Translations under genes and position numbers: made by a program
The notes under the pieces: model-generated
Told to the model about the DNA's origin: nothing
What the model saw: the letters and a program-made list of their open reading frames with translations, nothing else
The model's database searches: none
Assembly (NCBI GenBank): GCA_963556255.1
Contig: OY744610.1
Location: 12,391,977-12,455,976 of the forward strand
DNA from: Allolobophora icterica
Taxonomy: Eukaryota; Annelida; Clitellata; Crassiclitellata; Lumbricidae
Reading direction: 5' to 3'
Length of the DNA: 64,000 bases
Shown here: one piece after another, positions 22,107-33,845 of the stretch
Position numbering within the stretch: the stretch's first letter is position 1
Layout of the letters: every line of letters starts with the position of its first letter

Positions 22107-23900
22107 TACGTAGAATCTAGACAAAGACCAAATCTAGGTTAAAATGGACGTCGGAACTGGTATATGATTTCAGTTTATGGCACTTTATTAAATTACGGTA
22201 CGAAAATATTACAAAACACGAGAGAGGGAGGGAACCTTTCTGTGAAAATATATTTCCCCAACAATAAAAAATTGTCTATCTCTAGTTAGACCTATTTCGT
22301 TTTACACTTTATGGTGGACTACCGTACTTCATTGTAGGCCTACTTCATTTTACAATTGATCTCCAAATTTGAAATACGGTTAACACATCAGGATTAAAAT
22401 ACAATATGAATGTAAAATTGATACCGAAAAGATATAGATTTTTGGAATAAAAATATTGAGTTTGGTTTTTCTTGGAGAAGTTTATCTTTTCTTGGAAAAT
22501 TTTAGAACAGGCCTGCTGTGACCTGGACCAGACGCTTCGATTTTATTCTGCCACTCACTAATCAGGATAAATGTTGTCATCCCCTCAGCATCTGCATGGA
22601 TCTACTTGATTGGTCACTATGCACCGAGGTAATTCATAAGGAATCATGTTTGGGTCATGTCAAACGCCTGCTTTCTTACTCTTTCCATTTAAGTACCGGT
22701 ATTCGCCTTGCTGGTACTTCTGTTCCGCTATAAAAATCTGTAGAAAAATGTTTCAATCCAGAAGAGCAAACCTATGGAAGACTTCTTTCTATCATATTAG
22801 GGCAGCATATCTTTTCCTCAGCCTGCGATGGTAACCATATTCGAGAGATTTCTACAGCACACAAAAAGTTACGTATCGGGAAGCGGCTTATCACTTACCT
22901 AAACTCCTTACAATATTTCCGCTTTAAGTATCTCCTTGACCTCGTCGCCACCCAGGCAACCAGCTCAGCTCGATCATCCTCGTATAATAGCATTTCTCGA
23001 CCCCAGTCACTACTCATTTCAAGTTCTCCAACCGAGCGATATCACACACAACACTGCATCTCTGCAACGATCTCTCTCTGAGTTCCGCAGATCCTCAGTT
23101 CATCCATCATCGTTACAACCCGTCCTCCATCCCCCTCCTCATGCTCCTCTATCTATAATGGGCTTTGGCGCCAGATAATTAATGCATCCAAACGCAGACT
23201 GAGGCATCCACGCATGTTTTCTTGCTGAATCATAAAAACCCTGACAACCTCTTGCTCTTAGCAACAGACACGTATTCTTGGTTTGACAGATAACTGAACA
23301 TTGAGAGTTGGCTAATAGAACAGCCATAAAAGCAGATAAGCACCAACAAATAGCCGAAGTAAGCCAAAGGTCTCATTGGTTGCATACAGATATTTAGGTG
23401 CAAAATCCGTCGCTTAATTAATTATATAAGGCTTATAAAACATAGGTTTATGTAAATAAAGTTGTTCAACAATAAATACAGATGTTGAATATTGCAGATG
23501 TTGAATATTGAGTTGTAATCAATCACTCGACGCACATTGCGTGTTTCAGCAAAACAGGTGGCAGTTTACAGCAAGGAGGAAACTTTTCATTTGACTGATA
23601 ATCCGGTGACCATTTTCTGGTCATGCACTCATAATATGATAGTTATTTCGAGACTTACTTGCAAGGTGCTCTATATGTAGCGTCCACGCCCACGAGCCGT
23701 ATAGCCACCCTCTCTGTTCTATCTGCACTGGAGGACAGGCCACGTGCTTAGCAGCATCCTAGAAAGAGTGAGGCTTCTTACGTCATCCACAGGTTTGGGT
23801 TCAGCTCCCACTTGAATCGGTGCCCAGTTGCACTCTCCTTATAGTATGTTCGGGCCTTTCGACTAAGGCGTTCACTTCGCTTTGTGCCAAGACAAATTTC
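22107..23900. other. Spacer with interspersed repeat
   Basis: No gene. 23218-23620 resembles 26715-26860 and the DNA flanking the 27.75-kb transposon (CTTGCTGAATCA, CAACAGA.A.G.ATTCT, CACCAA.AAATA.CCGA, CGTGTTTCAG, GGTGACCATTTTCTGGTCA), so it is an interspersed repeat and gives an empty-site comparison for that transposon. 23040-23160 resembles the repeat at 31.35 and 42.69 kb. Confidence 0.6.
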
Positions 23901-23917
23901 CCGGTAGTCGTCCTGAA

Positions 23918-24960
23918 TAGGGACCTGCGAAGCTTCGATATTCGATTCGAAAACGAATCGGACGGCGGTATTCTAAAATGATGTCACGATTCGAAAAATT
24001 TCGAATCATTTCTCGGAAAAATTATTAGCCCTTGACGCACTTTGTTGTAAACTAATTGGTTTAATTGTTTAGCCTACTGCGCGTGAATTGGTTGAGTTTC
24101 TGCGTGAAACGCGGCGCGCGACGACAGCAAACCTCTGAAAATGGTTTTGTAATTAGAATGCCATACTAAGAGCATCTCATTTGAAAATAGTAGGCGGTTT
24201 GAAAATCGATCGCGCTGGATTGGTAGGTTAGCGATGCGCGGTCGACCTCTATAGAGCTTTTGTGTACAGCACATATTTTGAATAGCTACATATAATTAGT
24301 GACTTTACGAATGAAATCACGCGGCGTGAGTTGTCGACCGTGTTGTTATGGCCAATCATATTGTACGAACTAAGGGCGATCACTCAGCAGTCATTAGGTC
24401 ACAACACGCATTCACCACTGCCGCAAGTAAGAAAATTAATGCAATGTACATTAAATAAATAAAATAATGGTCTGGCTCCAGTTCCGTCTATTGTCTTGGA
24501 GTCTAACTTAAGCTCATCGAGTGATGACCGTCCGTGCGACGCCTTCGGCTAGGCGAGCGATTAACCGCTCGCCCGTACCTTTGCTAGGCGAGCGACCAAG
24601 GAGAGCGATCGATTATTCGCCTCAAAGGCTCAAATGAGAAGCTCTGTAATATACTCCGCTTAGATGTATGTACACCAAAATGCGGTTATGCAATTGGTAC
24701 ACAGAATATACTTACATACTTAGTTAATTAATTAATTATTTGTGTTATTTTTAATTCTGCTAATTAACTTAATGTTAAGTTTAATTGATTTTAAACTGCA
24801 GAAACGTTTTTGATACCGGGGTACGCCTGTGCAAGCGACCTTCATTAATGTGAAACTGGTAGCCACTGATTCGATTCGAGATTCGATTCGAATTCGAATC
24901 TTTCCCCCGATTCGATTCGAGATTCGATTCGACTGAAAATTTGTGATTCGCAGGTCCCTA
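23918..24960. mobile_element. Non-autonomous hAT-type transposon, 1.04 kb
   Basis: Perfect 14-bp terminal inverted repeats (TAGGGACCTGCGAA at 23918-23931 and its complement at 24947-24960) are flanked by a perfect 8-bp duplication GTCCTGAA (23910-23917 and 24961-24968). Subterminal regions at both ends are packed with GATTCGATTCGA-type motifs, as in many hAT elements where transposase binds. No transposase frame is present. Confidence 0.93.
24655..24735 (+). mobile_element. SINE/LINE 3' end inside the hAT element
   Basis: CACCAAAATGCGGTTATGCAATTGGTACACAGAATATAC matches the end at 15133-15175 in pieces, followed by ACTTACATACTTAG and a short ATTA run. Nested in the 1.04-kb hAT element. Confidence 0.55.
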
Positions 24961-25164
24961 GTCCTGAATAACCAGAAGTGACGTTTCATTTCATCGAGAT
25001 GGGTCCCCGGGACAACTGGATGAGTCGTAGACGTGATTGATCACAAATGTGGTCATTTTGACTGTTTGCGACCAATCTATTTAGTTTAGGATTTTCCGAA
25101 ACTGAAGCTTCTAACTTATTTAACCTTTCTAACAGCAATATCTAGGAACTTTGATATTGTAATA

Positions 25165-25813
25165 ATCCATCTGACGCTCTATAAGCTCTCGCCCTTGATT
25201 AACCAACACTTAATTCTGGCAATTCATAAGCATCTGTTGCTTTCTCCCTTGATTAACCAACACTTCATTCTGGCCATCCTTAAGCATCTGTTGTTCTCTC
25301 ATTGATTAACCAACACTTCATTCTGGCCATCCTTAAGCATATGTTGTTCTCTCATTGATTAACCAACACTTCATTCTGGCAATCCTTAAGCATCTGTTGC
25401 TCTCTCCCTTTATTAACCAACACTTCATTCTGGCCATCCTTAAGCATCTGTTGGATGACCTGAATGAAGTGGATGCAACAGTTGCTTATGGATGGCCAAC
25501 ATGAAGTGTTGGTTAATCAAGGGAAAGAGCAACAGAAGCCTATGGATGGCCAGAATGAGGTGTTGGTTAATCAAGGGTTTGTCCCTTGATTAACCAACAA
25601 TTCATTCCGGCATCCATCCATAAGCATCTGTTGTTCTCTCCCTTGATTAACCAAAGTTCCGTTTTGACGCTCCATGAACCTCTGCTGTTCTACTTTCCAA
25701 TGATCCATAATTCTTCCGATGTGTTCCAACATCTCATTATTAACTAACTCCCTATATGTAGGTGGCAAGGTAAGTTCTGTAGTTTCAGAAACTGGACTAT
25801 GTGAATTTCCCAT
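25165..25813 (-). CDS. Coding minisatellite: MGNSHS protein with ~21-residue glutamine/leucine repeat
   Basis: On the minus strand an ATG at 25813 opens MGNSHSPVSETTELTLPPTYRELVNN in pieces, followed by a helical stretch and then units of about 63 bp encoding LVNQGREQQMLMDG-like 21-residue repeats, likely a coiled coil. The glycine after Met and the serine at position 4 fit an N-myristoylation start, which is inference. The frame stays open only to about 25571. Between about 25453 and 25578 two repeat units are inverted; below 25452 the repeats resume in the original orientation with a one-base slip and stops. So the gene is broken or the array was rearranged. No known family recognised. Confidence 0.45.
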
Positions 25814-27737
25814 AGTTTACTTTAATCAGAATTATTAACAGAAGGATACAATTTTAACTCTATTCTAAGAACAGGCAAATGATTTTGCAGTAATGCAGGC
25901 ATTTATTTTGTCCTTCTGTAAAATCTCATGTAAACTGTACAGTACAATAACCTCTTTGAACCTACTACACTACTAATTTGGGCATGGTTAAATGCATTCT
26001 AAATCAACGCACCAATTTTAAGTACGTTCCTTTCACCATGAAAACAACAAAAATTCAGAAGCCATAACATAATACATGTACGTTAATACGTACTACTCCC
26101 CTTGAGAAGTTTCACGATTAAGATATTAGTCCATAATTTACCGTGAGAAACGTCAAAAGCGGTCGATCGGTCGGTCACACTGCAAAGTGTGGGACTAGCT
26201 GCTCTAACAGATCGACAGGGTACACTGCATTTCGGTCTTCCACAAGACTTACCAAACTCCTACGCTTCACATTCACATAATACTGTCTGTCTCAAATCAA
26301 ATCCATATGCTATATCACTCATAGGACTCTGATTCAAAACTGATTCTCCATTCTGTAAATAATAATTATTCTTACCGGGATCCAGCAAACCGTCGCCTTT
26401 CAATTTCTTTTCCACCTAAACACAATTCACTCTAACAGTTCATCTGCTTCAGTTACCTCTGATCTCCAAACAAGTCGATCGATCCTTTTCTTTACGTAGT
26501 ATCTCTGGACAACGTCTCTGAACTGAGGCAACAGTTGTGATTAAGCCGTGGCTTCACACGGAGCTTATAAGTGGCGCTTGAGACATGTTTACAGATTACC
26601 AACTTAATTAATGGTCGGTGATAAAATCCTTCATTACTATATGATATGAAGATGCATAAAGCGCATATTCACATAACTAAATACACCGGATACATGCAAA
26701 TTGGAGGTCAAGAACGTTTTCTTGCTGAATCACACAAACCTGGCTACCTCTCGCCTTTAGCAACAGATATGCATTCTCGATGTTTCACTGGTTACAATAT
26801 TTCATACATTGAGAGCAGGTAATCACCAATAAATAGCCGACAATAAAATGTGAAGGATCTCACTCGATCAAATCATTGAAAATTGAACAGGGTCAAGATC
26901 ATAATGGTCGCTTTACAACTTGTACTTTATTGAGGTCTATGTTTGCGAAATGGTTATGTTTTTAGGCGTTGCTATGTAGAAGTAATAAACTAAGTGGATC
27001 TACATGTAATTAGTTATCACATGAGTCAAACTGCGTTCATCGGTCAACTTGCACACTGCTGTAGCCGAATGGATATAGCGTCATCAAGTAGTTGTTCCTA
27101 AACAACTGGCGATAAAATGCTGAAATTGTGTGTACTGTATAATAGGGCCTCCTTGTGGTCTATATCTCTATTTTGTCGATGGGTAGCCTCCAGGTCTTAG
27201 TTGAATCTTGTACGCTAACCTAATTGGTATCGGAGTCATTTGGAACAAAAGAGGTTCGCCAGGTAACGGGAAAGTCGTCATTATTTTATTTCTTTCAATA
27301 GTGAATATCGTCTTTCAGCTGATACAAAGCGCAGTTGTATTAAACCACAAGCAATCAAACTATTCAGATCTCACAGACTGCGGAGAGGGACGTACTGAGA
27401 TAACAGCGGTTGAAAGTAGCTTCATAGGTGAAACAATGCAGTTTATATCTTATTCTGATTTCAGTAGGAAGCCAATGCAGCTGACCGAGCAGGGTTAAGA
27501 CGTTTGTACGAGTAGCCTACACACACGTAGCGCCAAGCGAGCCAGGGCACGCACTTTGATTGCGTTGAAGCCTGTCAACTTCACGATCTGAGATAGCTGC
27601 AAACGCACAGTTGGCATAATCAAGACGAGATCAGACAGGAAAGAAGATAAGCACCAATAAATATCCGAAAGAAGTCGAAGGTTGTAAGCAATTACATGAC
27701 GTGGATTGTGTGTTTCAGAAAAGATAAACAGGTGACA
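25814..27737. other. Spacer with interspersed repeat fragments
   Basis: 26710-26860 is a second copy of the repeat at 23.22 kb. 26560-26590 carries a GTGGCGCTTGAGACATGTTT block also seen near 31672. 27630-27737 is the left flank of the next transposon. No gene recognised. Confidence 0.5.
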
Positions 27738-28225
27738 ATGTAGAATAGGGTGGTGCGAACGTAATGGTGAAAAACATTTTTCTGAATTATTCATTGTAAT
27801 AGCGTGGAAAAGTTGTGTCTGCAAGAGGTGAAATTGTGGCTAAATTTGTTAGTTGCTAGTGCCATGTCTTGAACTGCCCCAACGACTTTGAAACTGAGCA
27901 GTAACAGATGCTTGCAAAAAACTAATAAGCGATTACTTACCATAACGATTAATACACGTTATGCAAGTTATTACCAATATATCTGTCACTAATAACTAAA
28001 CAATCCTTCACAAAATTATACATGCATGGTTACTGAACATGTCTGAACACAAATTTTAAGAAGTTGAAGATCATTGTTATGGAGTAATATGGACAGTTTG
28101 GACAGTGGACACTGGACACACAAACGCTGTCCAACAGTCAAAGTAGCCTAATTAAAAACGTGAACAAGTTTGAAACAGAGACATAAATGTCGATTAAATT
28201 ATCAAAAACTCATAGATTACAATTG

Positions 28226-29551
28226 TCACACATCATGGAAGACATATTGATCTCTTTTGTTATCAAAAGAAGCCACCTGTTGCCGGGACTTTATTCTGTG
28301 TCTGAGTAATCCAATTCGAGCAATTTCCAGGCAAACCGCTTGACATGCTTCGGTTACTAGTTTCACTCCTCTCTTACAGCGTGTGTATGACATGGCACCC
28401 TGACGAATGGCAGTGTAGCGCTGTTGGCACCAAATATTCTGCCGGATCAACTGGAATCTTTGACAGCAGCGGTGTGGCGGTAACGGTCAAATCCATACAG
28501 TTTATTAACTCGACGTAACTTTCGGCGTTGAAGTTCAACGTCGATATGACAAACTTTCTGATACCCCTCGGTTGCTGTTGGCGAGCTTTCAAAAGTCGAC
28601 GCAACCCCAGTTCGTTTATAAATGTGTTCTTGTTCAACTGTTATCATTGCTAATAAGATACTTTCTGAGTGTGCAAAGTAACCTTTAGAGTACAAGGTTT
28701 CTATTGAATCCCTTGTTTCACCTGCTTGCATTGATGTACGCTTTCTAGTAATTTTTCTTTCTCGGCGAAGTTTGTAGCAATCGATTACATGGGTTGATTC
28801 GGTCTGTGAAAGAATACCAAAATCTTCTAGTACATCATTGGTAATACCGTACCTGCCCTGTCCAATATTCCATATCGGTGACAGATTTTTGACAACTTCG
28901 GTAATTTTTTGTCGATTGCTTAGTTTTATTTACTTCTTTGCAGGTACTTGGTTTTTCTGACGCATCCATGGCTTCTTCGTCTGCTAAGATTTGACTCTAT
29001 ACTGGATCTATTTCTCTTTACCCTGCGGAATTTTGATCATTACTGTCTGCTAATGTTTGTTCATTGCTGAAATCCAAATGTTTGCGACATCTTAGGTGAT
29101 CGGTCAGCTTTCTTTCATGCCTCTTCTTTAGTTTAGTTGATGCAATCTTATCTTGACCGCCAATAATCATTACTCTAATCGTCCGCTGATCATGTATAGG
29201 AACTCATGTTCATCGTTTGTCACCTTTCTGTCAATGGCACAGTTGGAAGCTTTGATGTCAACAACTTTTTCTCTACAGTTACGTTAAGAGTTTTGCAATT
29301 CTTACGATATATACTACTACTTTTTCGACCTTTATAGGTCGCCGATAGAAATTCATCGTGGAATGTTCTTATCATCTTCAGAACTCTTGTATGTGAAACT
29401 GCCACGATGGAAACTTCTCCATAGGCTACGATTTCTGCTGTTTGAGTGACTTTTGTTCCGTCCGTGTTGACTCTGTTGAGGTTGTATTTAACATAATTAT
29501 AGTGCCTCGTAACGTCTTTATAAGTTGGCAAGACATTTTTCGGTAACTCGC
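28226..29551 (-). pseudogene. Transposon-borne gene of a multicopy invertebrate 'uncharacterised' family, broken
   Basis: Three pieces lie in order on the minus strand. The N-terminal piece (29551-29220) reads LPTYKDVTRHYNYVKYNL, then EVSIVAVSHTRVLKMIRTFHDE. The middle piece (about 29180-29020) reads MIIGGQDKIASTKLKKRHERK and then meets a stop. The C-terminal piece (about 28885-28447) reads GITNDVLEDFGILSQTESTH, then VIDCYKLRRERKITRKRTS. This order (PTY..V...Y / ISIPTVSH.RV...I..YHDK / MIIGG.D....KKL.RK / S.R.....VL.D.G / VID..K.RRER) matches a family I recall as uncharacterised, many-copy proteins in cnidarians and insects; I know no function. Further frames to 28226 overlap and are shifted. 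Position inside perfect TIRs suggests it is the transposase or an accessory protein. In-frame stops and shifts mean this copy is dead. Confidence 0.6.
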
Positions 29552-29738
29552 ACTAATATCCAAAATCAGGACAGCGGTTCTTGTTTTGATTTTGGATAAC
29601 GACAGAGTAACTGAAGGAAAAGACCTCTTTTTACAGAAATTTTGCGATTACCAGATTTCTACAAACTTTTGTACATGACACTGATTATATATTATACAAT
29701 TAACATCGTGCCCTAAATATGGCATATGACGTGGTGGG

Positions 29739-30107
29739 CAGGGGCGTAACTTTGGTCTAAAAAGTGGGGGTTCCAATTTCTTACATACACGAACCAAGGC
29801 AAAGACTGCGATTTCTGGGAAGGCTCAATGATAAAATATTGATTAGCCTTGTTTAAAAGTGGGGTACGGTACCCAAGTCCAAAAATTGGGGTACGGGTAC
29901 CCATCTGGTGGGCAAGGGCGTAACTTTGGTCTAAAAGTGGGGGTTCCAATTTCTTACATACACGAACCAAGGCAAAGACTGCGATTTCTGGGAAGGCTCA
30001 ATAATAAAATATTGATTAGCCTTGTTTAAAGTGGATTACGGTACCCCAGTCCAAAAATTGGGGTACGGGTACCCATCGTACCCCCCCCCCGACAAATTAC
30101 GCCTATG
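29739..30107. mobile_element. MITE with CAGGGGCGTAA-type ends and internal duplication
   Basis: Starts CAGGGGCGTAACTTTGG, ends CAAATTACGCCTATG, i.e. imperfect inverted ends. Flanks GTGGTGGG and GTGGTAGA match at 6 of 8 bases, a worn 8-bp duplication. Inside, a 178-bp unit (GGGCGTAACTTTGGTCTAAA to GGGTACCCATC) is present twice in tandem. The TIR type is common in hAT MITEs. Confidence 0.8.
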
Positions 30108-30378
30108 GTGGTAGACTTACTACCGGTTCGCTTAATATGGAGGATTGAAGGATGAAGGACATTGAAGGACGAAGGTTCCCCTTAATCTGAATTGGCTCTA
30201 ATGCACTAGCAACAGGGGTATAGTATCGAACTTCGACGACGCAGTTGGGGCACCTCTGAACTTCAAAATAATTCAACCAAATTTTGCACAGTCATTTACT
30301 TTTACCAAATGCAACTTTTAAACACTATTACATTTGTAAATTCGCACTTTAGTTTTTTCGCACCACCCTAATGTAGAA

Positions 30379-32120
30379 CCACGAGGCAAAGTTTCATTTC
30401 AACAAGTATACCGTGACCATTTTCTGGTCACACGCTCCCATGATATAAAGTAGTATGCCAATCACTAAGAGTTACTTGGAAGCCGCTATATTTACTTAAC
30501 CTTCGAGGCCATTCGATGAGCATATTTGTCTGTCTGTATGTCTGGAACGCATGTATGTTCATGTTTGATATATGTATGCGTGTGTACATGTGTGTAAACG
30601 CTATGCGGCATATTTTAACTAAGAGTAAAGAGAGCTGGATAGAGACAGCCAGCAAAGTGTTATAATGCATAGGGTGGTCCTTTACGCTGGTTGTAGGGCC
30701 CAAACAAGCTGCAGACATTTCTCCCAAGTCCATAAAACTTTCTAAAGAAGATCATATTCAGCGCTCGTGATTAAGCTGGGGCCCTGCATTTAGGTTTAGA
30801 GAAACGTCTTAAAAATTAGAAGTTTACGATTACGATCGTGTTTCATGTCAGCCTTAAAGAGCATCAAGGTCTGCGGCTGACTCTTTGAAGCATTATAAAT
30901 TCGCGGTGGTTCTGAGGTTGTAGTTTTATAGGTCAAACATAAGATAGCATATGTGAAGACAGTATTTCTGACGGTTGTTCTAGTAAAAATGATGTCAGCT
31001 TTCTCTGGAGTTTTTAATAAAGTTAGTGTTGGAGTCATTTAGGACAGAGAGGTTCTACAGAAAGTGATCAGGTAATGGGAAAAGTCACAATTGTTTTACT
31101 TATTTCAACAGTGAACATCGTTTTTCAGCTAATACAAAACGCAGCATTATTAAACTATTAGCATTCAAACTATCAATGAGAAGAAACGTGGAGGTCGTTG
31201 AATGGTTACGCGCTGACATGAAGATCAGAAGGAAGAAGGCATATTTTGGCATATAATTTCACCCATTCAAGTACTAGGCGCGTTCAACATGAATATGTCT
31301 TTAAACACTCTAAATACTATAATTATTAGCTTCCATCTACCACACTGCATCTCGACTTCGAATGATCTCCCTCCGAAATTCCGATAATTCTCAGATCATA
31401 CACCAATATCGTCGTTAACCCACCATCATCTGTCTCGAGCTCTTCTATACGGAACCCTTCTGGCTTTCCTTTCCAGACCAATATAAAACTCCTTCAGAAA
31501 TCATTCTCTCATCCATCCATTCCTCCGCAGTCCAAACGAAACCCGCCTCATTTCTCTATAGTCTTCTGGCAATCGGACATGAATCTTCACTGACCACTTG
31601 ATATCTCTGGAAACCCATCTTATACGACACAGTGCTCGGTTATAAGGAGGTTTCCAGCGCTTAGCTTTTGAGTGGCGCTTTAGAAATGTCAAGTTTACGA
31701 TTATCATTAATTATATCTACAACCAATAGGCCTAATTGCCAATTTCACATGTTGCATCCTGTTTGTGCAGTGCATAATGGAGGAACACCAGGTGAACTAA
31801 GATGTAAATGTAAATGTAATGTAAATGTAAATCTCCGAAATATCTCAGCGCCATACAAAAACCACGTCAGGGAGAGCAACTTATACACCGGCGCTATATC
31901 AAATCAAGTCCGCAATAGCCATGTCCGCCATGTCCGTTCCGGTGCCAGGTCAGAATCCGGGGAGGTCAAGCCGAGGAGACAGCAGGGTGCTACGATGGTA
32001 ATCGGTGATGATGGCGGTTGTGTGGTGGCGCAGGAATGGAATCAGGATAGGATTATCTTCAAGAGTTCAGTTTTCAGTCGTTATTGGAAAGCAACGGAGG
32101 ACAGCGCAAGCGGAGGTGAG
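30379..32120. other. Spacer with interspersed repeats
   Basis: 31230-31520 is about 85% similar to 42586-42870 (blocks TCCATCTACCACACT, TTCGAATGATCTCCCTCCGA, CCACCATCATCTGTCT, CCAGACCAATATA), and more weakly to 23040-23160. It may be a LINE 3' fragment. 31658-31710 carries AGTGGCGCTTTAGAAATG. No host gene recognised. Confidence 0.55.
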
Positions 32121-32124
32121 GTGA

Positions 32125-32800
32125 TGTCAACACCTGGTGTTACTAAGCACCTTTCCTCCTTGTCTCGCTCCTGCTTTTACCATCTCCGTCAGCTTAGGGT
32201 CGTTGCTCGCTCTCTCTCAACATCTGCTGCTTCTACTCTTATCCACGCCTTCGTTTGTTCTCGTCTAGACTACTGTTCTTCCCTTTACATTGGTCTTCCT
32301 CAAGTCCGCTTGTCCTCTCTCGAGAGGGTCTTACGGTCTGCGGCTCGCCTTGTTGGTTCTATTCCTCGCTATGGTAGCGTATCCTCCTACATGTATCATA
32401 CTCTACACTGGCTCCCTCTCCGGCAGCGTATTCTGTATCGGCTCTGCTCTCTTGTTTGGCAAAGCGTCTTGGGCACAGCTCCTCGCTACTTATGCTCCAT
32501 CTTTACTCTCTCTTCCTCCTTTACGGGTCGCTCAGCTCTTCGTTCCTCTACTCGGGGTGACTTTCTGGTTCCATTTGCCCGCACTGCTACAATGCAGCGT
32601 CGAGCATTTTCTGTTGTTGGTCCAACAGTGTGGAATGACTTGCCATCTTTCCTTCGCCTATCTCCTCGTACACACTCGTCTTCCTTCTACACCCTATTGA
32701 AGACTTTTCTCTATGATCAGGCCTGGCTCGGGAGCGCCTCTGAGTAGAACTCTTGAAGAGGCGCTATATAAATTATATGATTGATTGATTGATTGATTGA
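32125..32800 (+). mobile_element. CR1/L2-type LINE 3' end with (TTGA)n tail
   Basis: The frame to 32747 encodes the C-terminus typical of CR1/L2-group reverse transcriptases: HLSSLSRSCFYHLRQLRV, STLIHAFVCSRLDYCSSLY, HTLHWLPLRQRILYRL and VVGPTVWNDLP. After the stop, GAGGCGCTATATAAATTATA runs into a TGATTGATTGATTGA tail. This is a 5'-truncated insertion; catalytic RT motifs are absent. Confidence 0.9.
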
Positions 32801-32811
32801 ACAGGCGATAT

Positions 32812-33580
32812 GGGAGGATGAGCAAAATGGCGGAGATCTTTTGGGAGGTCATTCCAAAGAGCCGGTGTGGCATAGACTAAGGAGCGGTTGCAGAATTTCA
32901 GAGATGAGGACACTGAAGGCCGGGATAGAGAAAGATACCGTGATATGATGATGAGCGAGTAGACCCGGACGGTTGGATGGTGAATAGTTGGCGAATGTAA
33001 GAAGGTTGAGAGGTTTGCAGGGCGTTGTAAGTAAAAGATATGATTTTGTATTGGATGCGTTGAGGGACTTTTAGCCAATGAAGTGATATCAAAACAGGGG
33101 TTATGTGATGGTGTTTGGGAGTTTTGGTGACTGCGAGGGCAGGGCATTCTGGACTATTCGCAGGCGTTTTATTCGGGAAGAGTCGATGTTGTAGAAAAGG
33201 GAATAGCAGTAATCAGGTTTGGAATGGACAATTGAGGTGGTTATTGTGCAGGCGGTCTTGTAGTCAAGTATTGGGCGCAGTCGACGAAGTTCACGGATGT
33301 GCAATTGTGCATGTAGCAGATGCGAGAGAGCTGAATGATGTGGTCGGCAAAGGTAAGGTTTTATCGAAGATGACTCCAAGATTACGGACAGGAGAAGAGT
33401 AAGGTAGGGTGGAAGTTAGGTCTGTTGGCGAAAGGTCGGACGGATAGGTTACTTTGCTTAGTTGCCAATGATGAGAAAATCTGTTTTTAAATGGTTTACA
33501 CATAAGAGGTTGGCAGTCATCCAGGATGATATCTGGGTGATGATGTTTCGTAAATGATTTATTGCATTCACTCATGACTT
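32812..33580 (-). mobile_element. CR1-type LINE 3' part, decayed
   Basis: Minus-strand pieces in shifting frames give VRNLGVIFDKTL (33.33 kb), HIRELRRLRPILDYKTA and SIVHSKPDYCYSL (33.2 kb), ISLHWLKVPQRIQYKI (33.05 kb) and YATPALWNDLPKDLR (32.85 kb), in the right order for a CR1-type C-terminus. It is tail-to-tail with the LINE ending at 32800 and differs in sequence from it. Confidence 0.85.
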
Positions 33581-33814
33581 GGTAATATTAGGCCTATACA
33601 CAACTGCAATATAGATTGAATTTTGTAATCTTAAACAAACGATTGGCAACTAAGACATTGTACGGTTACTAATTTCAACAACAAATTACCAATTGACGCT
33701 TCCTGTTTGTGCAGAGCGTAATGGCGGAACACCGGATAACTTAGGAAATTCAGCTTTTACAAGTTATGCATCCACTGTATTGCTTTGCAACACTTTGTTG
33801 GGTTTGGTTGTTGC

Positions 33815-33845
<31 letters not shown>

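Larger units (their letters stand above)
27746..30370. mobile_element. Complete 2.6-kb DNA transposon carrying a gene of an unassigned family
   Basis: Perfect 14-bp terminal inverted repeats (TAGGGTGGTGCGAA at 27746-27759, complement at 30357-30370) and a perfect 8-bp duplication ATGTAGAA (27738-27745 and 30371-30378). Joined flanks match an uninterrupted repeat copy at 23.55-23.62 kb (CAGGTGGCAG...TTTCATTT...GTGACCATTTTCTGG), which acts as an empty site. The cargo is a minus-strand gene (28.2-29.55 kb). A smaller MITE sits inside at 29739-30107. The ends and target size resemble hAT, but the protein does not look like a hAT transposase. Confidence 0.9.

Noticed and set aside
23680..23880. 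tRNA-like text GGTTTGGGTTCAGCTCCCA
   Set aside because: Only a weak B-box without a matching A-box at the right distance.
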